From positions 1 through 32,201 of the forward strand of contig CALJJR010000013.1 in assembly GCA_937973905.1 (NCBI GenBank): a stretch of DNA of 32,201 nt, written 5' to 3'. Below, one piece after another: positions 1 through 8,518 of this stretch. This DNA is from an uncultured Arenicella sp. GTDB taxonomy: Bacteria; Pseudomonadota; Gammaproteobacteria; Arenicellales; Arenicellaceae. The stretch's first letter is position 1. Each line of letters begins with the position of its first letter. Both the position numbers and the translations under genes were made by a program. Under the pieces are notes generated by a model. It worked only from the letters and a program-made list of their open reading frames with translations. It had not been told where the DNA came from and made no database searches.

Positions 1-157
1 CCTGGGCCGCCGTGAGCGTCAGCGAACGGAACGAATAACCCAGCCTTGAGCGCGGGCGGCCTGGGCCGCCGTGAGCGTCAGCGAACGGAACGAATAACCC
101 AGCCTTGAGCGCGGGCGGCCTGGGCCGCCGTGAGCGTCAGCGAACGGAACGAATAAA
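1..157. repeat. 59-bp tandem repeat array (2 full copies plus a partial third; probably continues left of the window)
   Basis: The unit cctgggccgccgtgagcgtcagcgaacggaacgaataacccagccttgagcgcgggcgg starts at 1, 60 and 119 with no differences seen; the third copy breaks off after gaacgaata. The unit junction has the inverted repeat ggcggcc-tg-ggccgcc. Confidence 0.95.
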
Positions 158-188
158 AAAAACACCGTGTATTTCTACACGGTGTTTT
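155..188 (-). terminator. Rho-independent terminator, 13-bp perfect stem, strongest on the minus strand
   Basis: aaaacaccgtgta (159-171) / tacacggtgtttt (176-188) with loop tttc; on the minus strand the stem runs into an 8-U tract (A155-A162 on plus). Only TTTT then CC on the plus strand. Confidence 0.85.
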
Positions 189-402
189 CCAGTTACTTCC
201 TGTATTTCCCTGCCCCCTAAATAGATTTGGTTCCCGGACCAAAGCTAACGCGCTAACCCCTACAATCGGCGCTGGGGTAACCCGAAATCCTTACCCTCGC
301 TCTTACGGGTTAAATAATGCGATATTTTTTGTACCGAACATAGCCACTATGGTCGGCAATTTTCGGGACTAAGGTCTGAGCCTATTGTTACCAACAGATC
401 AA

Positions 403-1050
403 TTAACTGTTTTTCATCGCACCGACAAATGCTTTGGATTCTTCAATCGAGGTTTCCATTTGTTGCACAAGATCCTTGATTTTGTTTTCAATGAACACGG
501 CTTCACCAGAGAGGCTACTGACAGCGCGTGCATTCAAGTTATGTTTTAAAAACAGCGTATTGTCTTGCAACACTTGGAGCACCGGCTTTACGCGCTCCTG
601 AGATTCCTGCATTTTTTGATAAATAACGCCGTATCGCTCTCGAGTAGACGCTAAATTTTTCGCACTCGCCTGACGGAGATTATCGCTCTGATATTCGGTG
701 ATTTCCTGTTCCCATTCTTTGAATAGAGCAACCGCAACACTGTTCACAGCTTTGATTCTGTCGTCCAACTCATTCGCTCTACTCTCGCTTCTAGAAACAG
801 CTTTCGACATTTTCTTGTACTTTTGCTCTAAACCTTGATCATCAACTTCAATCAAGCTTGCGAGTTCTTGATACGCGGTTTGAAACTGGGTTTTGGCAGC
901 TTCTTGAGTCGCCGTGGTTTTTTCAATGCGGTCGACGAGAATATCTCGTTTATGAACCCCCATTGTTTCTAGTGCAGAATAGCGGACTTTTTGCGCAGTT
1001 CCGCAAGCCGATAAACTGACCACGAGCATTAAGGTGAGGAGTTGTTTCAT
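403..1050 (-). CDS. DUF2959 domain lipoprotein
   Basis: ORF trimmed to MKQLLTLMLVVSLSAC, which has a signal peptide and lipobox (LSAC). The rest matches DUF2959-type coiled helical proteins (LFLKHNLNARAVSSL). Confidence 0.8.
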   Translation of the reverse strand: MKQLLTLMLVVSLSACGTAQKVRYSALETMGVHKRDILVDRIEKTTATQEAAKTQFQTAYQELASLIEVDDQGLEQKYKKMSKAVSRSESRANELDDRIKAVNSVAVALFKEWEQEITEYQSDNLRQASAKNLASTRERYGVIYQKMQESQERVKPVLQVLQDNTLFLKHNLNARAVSSLSGEAVFIENKIKDLVQQMETSIEESKAFVGAMKNS

Positions 1051-1161
1051 ATGAATTCGTAAAAAATAGTGTCTTGCGCTGGATGGTAGCAAAATTGGCA
1101 TCCTTACTTAGCAAAAGCGTGTTAAATTTTGTACAACGTCACGAGCTCAACAACACTCCAC

Positions 1162-1878
1162 ATGAATGCGATTTTGCGGTTTCTTCCGCTCATCTTTGAT
1201 TCCAAAAAGCTATCTGGCAAAAAGCGCTGGATCGTATTGGCATTAACCTTGTTCTCTTCCTATGAGATGTTGAGCCCCAATGGGCTCGGCGCCAAGTGGG
1301 GCATTCCTAGCTACGACACATTTTATCAAGAGCCGCGAGATGTTTTGATCACCCGCGTTGAAGCAGCCAGTACGGCGCAAGAAGATTCCGTGGAGGAGTT
1401 TCGCAGCGCTCTTGATGAATTCAAAGCGGTGACGGGTTTTCAAGGTGGCGATTTAGAAGCCAAGTTCAATACGCTCAATGCGGCTTATAAAGACAGCGAG
1501 CGCGCGGCCGGAGAAATGAGTTCAAGAATCGATCGTGTGGTCGCTGCGACCAATCGCCTATTGAGTGAGTGGCGGGACGAACTTGATCAATATCACGATG
1601 CGAGCATCGCCCGAAGGGCTCAACAACAATTTGATCAAACTCGTGGGCAGGCCGAACGCTTGATTGCGGCGATGCGCAAAACAGAGGAGAAAACGGCCCC
1701 AGTGCTTGCGGCCTTTCGTGATCAAGTTCTATTTCTAAAACATAACTTGAACATGCAAGCGGTTAGCTCACTGCAAGACGAGAGTGTTTCTATCGAATAC
1801 GATGTAACCATTCTTATCCAAGAGATGGAAGCCTCAATAGCAGAGGCACGCGCCTTTATTAAAGAACTCTCGACATAA
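1162..1878 (+). CDS. DUF2959 domain protein, membrane-anchored paralogue
   Basis: Shares LFLKHNLNxxAVSSLxxExVxIE and a C-terminal QxMExSIxExxAFx with the divergent neighbour. Start set at ATG 1162 (the ORF-track start 1129 is TTG). N-terminal hydrophobic segment RWIVLALTLFSSY. Confidence 0.8.
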   Translation: MNAILRFLPLIFDSKKLSGKKRWIVLALTLFSSYEMLSPNGLGAKWGIPSYDTFYQEPRDVLITRVEAASTAQEDSVEEFRSALDEFKAVTGFQGGDLEAKFNTLNAAYKDSERAAGEMSSRIDRVVAATNRLLSEWRDELDQYHDASIARRAQQQFDQTRGQAERLIAAMRKTEEKTAPVLAAFRDQVLFLKHNLNMQAVSSLQDESVSIEYDVTILIQEMEASIAEARAFIKELST

Positions 1879-1912
1879 ACACAGCTGGAGTTTTTAACTG
1901 CCAGTAATAGGG

Positions 1913-3580
1913 CTAAGAAAATATTTCTTGCCAGCTAGTTCTATTCTCCGCTGCCATAACATTCCAACAAGATAAATGCGCAAGCATATTCACTTGCTGC
2001 GCGCTTAAATGGAGCTGAGTTAAGGTACCGTAGTAAGGAAAGTTCCACAGAGACGAATCTGGCACATCTCGTAAAAACAGCGCATTTCGAATCGGTTGGT
2101 CAGTTATTTGATCTTCCCAAGCGTTAACACGGTTGTTGCACACCCACAATACATCCACCTCTCGTGTTTCAGAAATCCCATACCATTTGTTGATTTGGAC
2201 TGAGAGCTTGGGCTGAAAGAATATTGCTGAGTCCTGAAAATTATTACTGGCGTTCTTTAAGCCATCCAGTAGTTCCTGAAAGCGCGACTCTGGGAAGACC
2301 TTATTGTGTTGCATCAAAGGTGAAGCAGGGTTTGTTGCTCCTGCATAAGGGCGATACCCATCATCATCAAACACGCCAGCAATTGGTTGATAACCAAACA
2401 GCGGCGGGATGGTTGCTGGCACCTGGGTATATTCAGAAGTACTCCACTTATGCTCAACCGCTTCCGACGAATTAATAAATACCACAATCTTTTTCAAACG
2501 CGTGGTTGCGAGTAAATTTGCCAAGCCGCTATTTTCTATATTGCCCCCATCGGCAAAATCATATTGCTGCCCGGCACTGCCACCATCGTATACGGGCCAT
2601 AAGTCATACTGAGGAACCAGATCTCCCAAAGCATAGCGATTCTCAAATTCGGCTGCGAATGCTGAACTACTCATAGCTGCCATGTCGACCAGTGAAAAGG
2701 GTCTAGACTGATTAACTTGTACTCGCCCGTTAGCATCTTTACTCGCAAAACTTGACCCGAGGGCGAATGGTTGAACGGTTCCGCCGCCAATCGTTGGCCC
2801 AGACTGGCCATCTTGTGGGAACTCGGCCAATACGCCTGCATGTTCCATAGTCGAAAAAAACGGTACCAGCTCCTTCTGCCCTGCCCAGTCTGGATAGAAC
2901 ATCGCTGCATTCATCGTCAGTCTCGGCCACGGATTCCGAGCGAAGAAAAAGTCATTCTCGGTAAGTGGATTAAAGGGGCCGATCGTTCGCTGGAAGTCAT
3001 AAGGTTGAAAGCCATAGTACTTTTTAGGGTTACAACCTGGGTCGGTGTCGTACAAACCAAATGGCCTGAATACTAGATTACCTATCGCGGCCCGCCACCA
3101 CTGATGAGAATCATTGAAGCCGGCATCGCGAAAGCTTTGCACTTGCTTTAACAATGCTTCCCAACCCAATCGGGTTGGAACCTCTCCAAGATTGTAGCTT
3201 GGAAGATACGACAAGTTTGACGCAACATTGCTGCCTTCCCAACTGAGTTGCGATGGTTCGGCTGGGGAATTTAGAAACGCTTCATAAGTGATCGAGTCAG
3301 GTAAATAGGTGTAAAGAGAACTCGCCCAACAACCACCAGAAACACAGGAGATTGTGCCCACGCGATCTATCCACGGCGTACCAGCACTGTCGATTGAATG
3401 GCTTAGACCTCGCAGTTGCCCCATGGTTGCCGACAACGCTCTTGATCCTCCGCCCGAAAAGCAAACTCCCACATCACGCCGACTGCTCTGCTCATCCAAT
3501 ACCTGATCGCTGTGCGATGCAGACCTAGGTGTAATGCGAATAGCCGTGCTTAACCGAACCTGTGTCTGTGTTGTTTCCAT
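1913..3580 (-). CDS. Patatin / cytosolic phospholipase A2-like acylhydrolase
   Basis: VGVCFSGGGSRALSATMGQL (glycine-rich oxyanion motif), GTISCVSGGCWAS (nucleophile Ser) and a later FADGGNIENSGL (catalytic Asp, DGG). No obvious signal peptide. Confidence 0.75.
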   Translation of the reverse strand: METTQTQVRLSTAIRITPRSASHSDQVLDEQSSRRDVGVCFSGGGSRALSATMGQLRGLSHSIDSAGTPWIDRVGTISCVSGGCWASSLYTYLPDSITYEAFLNSPAEPSQLSWEGSNVASNLSYLPSYNLGEVPTRLGWEALLKQVQSFRDAGFNDSHQWWRAAIGNLVFRPFGLYDTDPGCNPKKYYGFQPYDFQRTIGPFNPLTENDFFFARNPWPRLTMNAAMFYPDWAGQKELVPFFSTMEHAGVLAEFPQDGQSGPTIGGGTVQPFALGSSFASKDANGRVQVNQSRPFSLVDMAAMSSSAFAAEFENRYALGDLVPQYDLWPVYDGGSAGQQYDFADGGNIENSGLANLLATTRLKKIVVFINSSEAVEHKWSTSEYTQVPATIPPLFGYQPIAGVFDDDGYRPYAGATNPASPLMQHNKVFPESRFQELLDGLKNASNNFQDSAIFFQPKLSVQINKWYGISETREVDVLWVCNNRVNAWEDQITDQPIRNALFLRDVPDSSLWNFPYYGTLTQLHLSAQQVNMLAHLSCWNVMAAENRTSWQEIFS

Positions 3581-3773
3581 TGTCCCCCCTTGGTCAATCC
3601 AGACCTGGACTTTTACATTGAATCCCTAGCCTACCACATCATGGACAATTGTAATAAATAGAATAGGTGAACGTCTGTATTACGAGCTGAAAAACCCGGT
3701 GCGATAGCTCAAATAGGCAATGCGCTACATCTTCCTTAATGTCTAATCACAAATCTTCATTGATTTGCTATTG

Positions 3774-3791
3774 GCCATGCACGCGCATGGC
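3774..3791. other. Perfect hairpin without U-tract
   Basis: gccatgc-acgc-gcatggc, 7-bp stem, just 3' of the 3803-4291 minus-strand gene; no T-run on either strand. Confidence 0.5.
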
Positions 3792-3802
3792 TACGCTATG
3801 AA

Positions 3803-4291
3803 CTAGTTGTCTACCAGCTCAGAGACAACCAACCATGCATAGTGCGCATCGGCAGGCTGTGGAAAATCCAGATTCTTGACCCGCTTTTTTAAACATCTGG
3901 CGGTGACTTTCTTTGGAAACGATTTGAAATCTTTTGCCTTGCCGGTTTTCGTCACCGTGAAAAACACTTCAATTTGCTTGCTGAGTAAAGGCTCCCAACA
4001 TTTCTTAGCAAATTTTTCATCAGCCAATAAGGTGGCCAGTAGCTCCTGTTTATACTCCTTAGATTCTTTCGACATCAAAGCACGCTGTAGGTACCCAAAT
4101 CGATCTTGCGCCTCCTTTTCTTCACACTTTTCGCAGGTTCGATCCTCCTTATTGCCTAAACGGCTGGGCCAAAACTTCTTCTTAATTTGCTGTTCTTGAT
4201 CTAGACGCCGCAGTTCATGCTCAATCGCATCACTGGGCAAAGCAAACGCAAAAATGAGGACAGCGGCAAATAGGTAGATCAACTTGAGCAT
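3803..4291 (-). CDS. Small secreted protein, possible TonB/AgmX C-terminal-like fold
   Basis: Signal peptide MLKLIYLFAAVLIFAFALPSDA; CEKC motif; C-terminal VFFTVTKTGKAKDFKSF...ARCLKKRVKNLDFPQP resembles the TonB-C/AgmX-type pattern. Confidence 0.5.
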   Translation of the reverse strand: MLKLIYLFAAVLIFAFALPSDAIEHELRRLDQEQQIKKKFWPSRLGNKEDRTCEKCEEKEAQDRFGYLQRALMSKESKEYKQELLATLLADEKFAKKCWEPLLSKQIEVFFTVTKTGKAKDFKSFPKKVTARCLKKRVKNLDFPQPADAHYAWLVVSELVDN

Positions 4292-4400
4292 ATTTTTCCT
4301 TCTAGATTTTGGCCTTTCAGTTTACACATCTGGAAAAATTCAACAAGCGCCAATAAAATACGCCGCTTTCGATTGCAGGTATACACTCCATAGAATAAAC

Positions 4401-4982
4401 CTATCCGGGAAATTTATGGCAGCCCTTTACGTGATCATTAACCATGCCACTGGCTTGCATAAAGGCGTAGCAGATAGTACTACCAACAAATTTAAAACCG
4501 AGCTTTTTAAGTGCCTTACTCATGGCGTCAGACTCGGCGGTTGTCGCGGGTACTTGTTTCATAGTCTTCCACTTATTCACCTTTGGCTCCCCATCAACAA
4601 ACGACCAAAGAAACTCTGAAAAAGTGGGCCCATCACCTAGCTTGGCCGTATGCTGCATCTGCAGATAAAGTTGCGCATTCACAATAAAGGCGTTCACCTT
4701 CAATTTATTCCTTATGATTCCTGGGTCCGACAATAACTCCGCTCGTTTCGCCTCGTCATATTTGGCAATTTTTTTTGCGTCAAACTTATCGAAGACCTTC
4801 CGATAATGATCACGTTTCTTAAGTACAGTAATCCAGCTTAGCCCTGCCTGAGCACCCTCAAGGTTAAGCATTTCGAATAAAGCCCGATCATCGTACTCAG
4901 GCACACCCCATTCTTCATCGTGGTATTGAATGTAAATATCATTGGACTCACACCAAGAACAGCGTTTTACACTCTTTGTCAT
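4401..4982 (-). CDS. tag: DNA-3-methyladenine glycosylase I
   Basis: RCSWCESN...YHDEEWGVPEYDDRALFEML.LEGAQAGLSWITVLKKR and IIRNKLKVNAFI, typical Tag motifs. Confidence 0.93.
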   Translation of the reverse strand: MTKSVKRCSWCESNDIYIQYHDEEWGVPEYDDRALFEMLNLEGAQAGLSWITVLKKRDHYRKVFDKFDAKKIAKYDEAKRAELLSDPGIIRNKLKVNAFIVNAQLYLQMQHTAKLGDGPTFSEFLWSFVDGEPKVNKWKTMKQVPATTAESDAMSKALKKLGFKFVGSTICYAFMQASGMVNDHVKGCHKFPG

Positions 4983-6838
4983 TAACGTTCATCTCCTCTT
5001 AACTCTGATACGCGTTCATACATGGTCACCCTATTCGCCTCTGCGGCGGGTACCGGTGGACCACTCACTAAAGAAATCCGTTTCATGAACGCGCTGGGTA
5101 CACCTTTCAATGCACGGCCTCGATGACGCGAAAACCAAGTCCCCCACATCCCTTTTAACGCCAGCGGCACCACAGGAACTGCATTCCTTTTTAATATTTC
5201 ATCGATACCGGGCTGAAATTTGTTCATTTCGCCAGTGCGAGTAATACCACCCTCCGGAAAAATACACACTAAGTGGCCTTTCTCTAAAGAGTCGGCGATG
5301 CTGTCCATGGCTTCAGCAAGAATTTCAGGAGACTCTTTCTTCGAGGCAATGGGAATGGACCTTAAACCGCGGAACATATGTTTTATCAGTGGTAATTCAT
5401 AGAACCAATAATACATAACAAAGCGTATTGGACGCGGCCCAAGGGCGAGAATAATCACCGGGTCAACAAAACTCACATGGTTGCAAACCAGCAAGGCTGG
5501 CCCCTCTTCAGGAATATGATGCAAGTCTTCCTTTTTAATTCTGTAAACACTATGAATGAGCAACCATCCCAGTAAGCGTAAGAAAAACTCGGGCACCACC
5601 GAGAGGATGTAGAGCGTGGCGATCAAGTTCAAAACAGCTGCCAACTTAAAGATTTGTTGAACATCAAATCCGATGGCCAGCATTGCCGCCGCCAGGCCGC
5701 CAGCGAACACCATAAAAAGCGAGTTGATAATATTGTTGACCGCAACCACTCTTGAACGATTGCTGTCATCACTGCGCAATTGCATAAAAGCATAAAGAGG
5801 AGTGATAAATAAGCCCGAGCAAAATGCCATCATGGTCATATTGAATATCGTCCACCAGGCGCCATCGGTTTGCATTAATTCACCGAGGCTTCGGAGTGCT
5901 TCCGTCGGTGGGAGCTGTGTATTGCCAAGCTGCCAAGTAAAGAAACTGATGCCTAGTGCACCGATTGGCATCAGTCCGATTTCGACTCGGCCACCAGAGA
6001 GCTTTGCGCAGGCAATAGACCCTAAACCAATACCAATTGAAAACGTGGCGAGCAAAAGCGTTGCTACCTTTGAATCGCCCCCGAGCACGGAGTCTGCGAA
6101 CGTGGGGAACTGAGTTAGAACAATAGAACCAAAAAACCAAAACCAAGAAATTGCCAAGATCGCCAAGAACACCGGCTTATTCTGCCGCGTCATTGTGATA
6201 ATGCCCCAAGTACTGCGCCACCAATTTAGAGAAATTTTTAAATCAGGAGCCGCAGGCGGTGCACTTGGAATACTGCGAGAAGCGAAATACCCGAGCCCCG
6301 CGAGCACCACTAAGGTTGCCATTAGAGGGGTCATACTCATTTCTGGAGAAGCGAGTAAACCGCCGAGAATAGTACCCAACAATATCGAGATGAAGGTGCC
6401 CGCTTCAACATAGCCAGTGGCCGCCAACAATTCATGTTTCCCCACATGTTGGGGCAAGATACTGTACTTGATGGGACCAAAAAATGCCGACTGCGCACCC
6501 AAGCAAAACAACACCAACATCATGAGCTCTATCGATCTCAAGTAGAGTGCAAAACAGCCCAATAGCATGATCATTATCTCGGCAATCTTGATTCGTCTGA
6601 TCAGCCAAGCCTTATCGAACTTGTCCGCCAGTTGACCCGCAAGAGCGCCAAACATAAAGAACGGCAAAATAAACAAGATCAGAGCTATGTTTTGCAGAAT
6701 CGCTTTATTACTTACAACCAGCGTATAGGTGATTAAAATTGCGAGTGCGTTCTTGTAGACATTGTCGTTGAAGGCCCCCAAAAACTGAGTACAAAAATAG
6801 GGCAGAAAGCGGCGTTGCCGGAGTAATCGCTGCGACAT
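4982..6838 (-). CDS. MFS (LplT-like) transporter fused to a PlsC-type 1-acyl-glycerophosphate acyltransferase
   Basis: N-terminal about 400 aa multi-pass MFS (FNDNVYKNALAILITYT; LADKFDKAWLIRRIK); C-terminal acyltransferase motifs NHVSFVD (HX4D) and FPEGGITRTG. Stop overlaps the tag start (TAATG). Confidence 0.88.
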   Translation of the reverse strand: MSQRLLRQRRFLPYFCTQFLGAFNDNVYKNALAILITYTLVVSNKAILQNIALILFILPFFMFGALAGQLADKFDKAWLIRRIKIAEIMIMLLGCFALYLRSIELMMLVLFCLGAQSAFFGPIKYSILPQHVGKHELLAATGYVEAGTFISILLGTILGGLLASPEMSMTPLMATLVVLAGLGYFASRSIPSAPPAAPDLKISLNWWRSTWGIITMTRQNKPVFLAILAISWFWFFGSIVLTQFPTFADSVLGGDSKVATLLLATFSIGIGLGSIACAKLSGGRVEIGLMPIGALGISFFTWQLGNTQLPPTEALRSLGELMQTDGAWWTIFNMTMMAFCSGLFITPLYAFMQLRSDDSNRSRVVAVNNIINSLFMVFAGGLAAAMLAIGFDVQQIFKLAAVLNLIATLYILSVVPEFFLRLLGWLLIHSVYRIKKEDLHHIPEEGPALLVCNHVSFVDPVIILALGPRPIRFVMYYWFYELPLIKHMFRGLRSIPIASKKESPEILAEAMDSIADSLEKGHLVCIFPEGGITRTGEMNKFQPGIDEILKRNAVPVVPLALKGMWGTWFSRHRGRALKGVPSAFMKRISLVSGPPVPAAEANRVTMYERVSELRGDER

Positions 6839-6923
6839 CAGGGTTTAACTGCGGCGGTAGGGGCGAGAATCGCTATAATCATATTGAAAAGATTACCACC
6901 AAGCATCCAGCTTTAGTAGGGAC

Positions 6924-7955
6924 ATGTCGACCGAAGTAGATTTTCTAATCGTTGGCCATGGTTTAGCCGGCGTAATTTTGTCGTTTGAACTAATGCGTCG
7001 CGGGAAATCGGTGATGGTGCTCGATCAAAATGACCCGAATAGCGCATCGCGAGTCGCAGCGGGGATAATTAACCCAGTAACGGGGCATCGACTCAATATT
7101 ACCGACAAATTTAGTGAATTCTATCCCGCAGCAAAACGATTCTATCGCGCATTTGAACAACACCACAAAACAAGCGTGTTCCGGCAGGTGTCGCAATCGA
7201 GATTGATTAAGAATCAGGGCCAATACGACTTTCTGCAAAAGCGCCTAAACGACCCGGCGTACGATAAAGTATTAGGCAACCACGATAAGGAGCCGGACCA
7301 CTTTCTCAATCCGCAGTTCGGCGCTATAGAGGTGAAACAGTCTGCAACGATAAATACTGAACTATTGCTGGAGACGAGTCAGCAACACTTACTAAGCGTC
7401 GACTCTTTACGGTTACAGGGTGTCGATTATGCAGCTTTAATAGCTCAAGCAGATGGCTTCTATTTACAGGGCGTTAAAGCCAAGCGGCTGATTTTTTGTG
7501 AGGGTTACCAAGCGATGAACAATCCATGGCTTGCCAAGCTTCCTTTCAAACTGGCTAAGGGCGAAATCATTGATCTGAAATTGGACAGCCCACTACCCTA
7601 TCTGAGCTGGGGCCATTGGTTGGTTCCGCAGGCTGATTCTCAGCATGCACGGCTTGGGTCAAGCTATGATTGGAACGATTTGAGCAGCGATATTGTCCAC
7701 ACTGAAAGCCTTCTGCAAAGCCTAGAGAAACATGTTGGTGTATCGGTTAGTTTGATGGGGTCTCGTAGTGGCATAAGACCGACAACCAAGCATCGCGTGC
7801 CATTTATCGGCCAAGTTCGCGCGTTACCAAATGCATATTGTTTTAACGGTTTCGGCAGCAAAGGTTGTTTACTCATCCCCTACTATGCTGAGCACCTCTG
7901 CGACTTTTTACTACACGGTTCTCCGCTCGCATCGGAGTTGACCCAATGGCTTTAA
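6924..7955 (+). CDS. FAD-dependent oxidoreductase, DAO superfamily
   Basis: N-terminal DFLIVGHGLAGVILSFELMRRGKSVMVLD (Rossmann, GxGxxG), SRVAAGIINPVTGHRL, C-terminal FNGFGSKGCLLIPYYAEHL. Confidence 0.85.
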   Translation: MSTEVDFLIVGHGLAGVILSFELMRRGKSVMVLDQNDPNSASRVAAGIINPVTGHRLNITDKFSEFYPAAKRFYRAFEQHHKTSVFRQVSQSRLIKNQGQYDFLQKRLNDPAYDKVLGNHDKEPDHFLNPQFGAIEVKQSATINTELLLETSQQHLLSVDSLRLQGVDYAALIAQADGFYLQGVKAKRLIFCEGYQAMNNPWLAKLPFKLAKGEIIDLKLDSPLPYLSWGHWLVPQADSQHARLGSSYDWNDLSSDIVHTESLLQSLEKHVGVSVSLMGSRSGIRPTTKHRVPFIGQVRALPNAYCFNGFGSKGCLLIPYYAEHLCDFLLHGSPLASELTQWL

Positions 7956-8518
7956 CGCAACTTGCTCATAAGTTGATAAGTGAGCACTTCCAACAGCCAG
8001 GAACACGTAAAGAGCTCGCAATTGACGGAACCTGCGGCAATGGGTATGACACTGAATTTCTCTGCCGTCTGGGTTTTGACAAAGTAGTGGCCTTCGATAT
8101 TCAAGCACGCGCGATTGAGATCACTCGACATCGTTTAGCTGAGAACAAATTTGAAAACTTTGAACTGCGCTGCGCGAGTCATACCGAAATAGAACGTGTA
8201 CACGTTGCAGAGATAGACTGTGCCATGTTTAATTTTGGTTGGTTACCGCATGGTGATAAAGAAATCACCACGCTCGGCGAGAGCAGTGTTCAGGCAGTGC
8301 AACAGTGCTGTGACAGACTCTCTGCTTTCGGCCTGATATCCCTGATGTGCTATCTCGGGCATTCGCAAGGCGAGGAAGAGACCATTCAGATTGATGGTTA
8401 TCTGGCATCCTTGTCCAGCCAATGGCGAGTAGTGCGGCACGCGTCTGGGTCGGAAAACCCGGCCGCACCTCGCCTTACTATATTAACGCGAGAGCCCGAA
8501 AGCCCGGCAACTAATTAG
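7946..8518 (+). CDS. YtqB/MnmM-like SAM-dependent methyltransferase (rRNA_methylase Pfam family)
   Basis: IDGTCGNGYDTEFL, VVAFDIQ, CAMFNFGWLPHGDKEITT, YLGHSQGEEE follow the recalled YtqB motif order (DxTxGNGxDTxFL, FDIQ, FNxGxLPxGDKxxTT, GHxxG). Starts 10 bp inside the upstream ORF. Confidence 0.85.
   Translation: MALTQLAHKLISEHFQQPGTRKELAIDGTCGNGYDTEFLCRLGFDKVVAFDIQARAIEITRHRLAENKFENFELRCASHTEIERVHVAEIDCAMFNFGWLPHGDKEITTLGESSVQAVQQCCDRLSAFGLISLMCYLGHSQGEEETIQIDGYLASLSSQWRVVRHASGSENPAAPRLTILTREPESPATN

Noticed and set aside
1-157. Integron attC array (classical 59-base elements) because of the 59-bp period
   Set aside because: No GTTRRRY/RYYYAAC core sites in either orientation, no cassette ORFs between copies and no integrase seen.
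1-157. CRISPR array
   Set aside because: Identical units directly abut; there are no unique spacers between repeats and no cas genes.
189-402. c-di-GMP (GEMM) or other known riboswitch
   Set aside because: GC-rich stems reminiscent of one, but the conserved motifs I know do not line up, and it lies 3' of the gene in the minus orientation.
4284-4619. 111-aa plus-strand ORF overlapping tag
   Set aside because: Antisense to the well-supported tag gene; no domain or start-site support.
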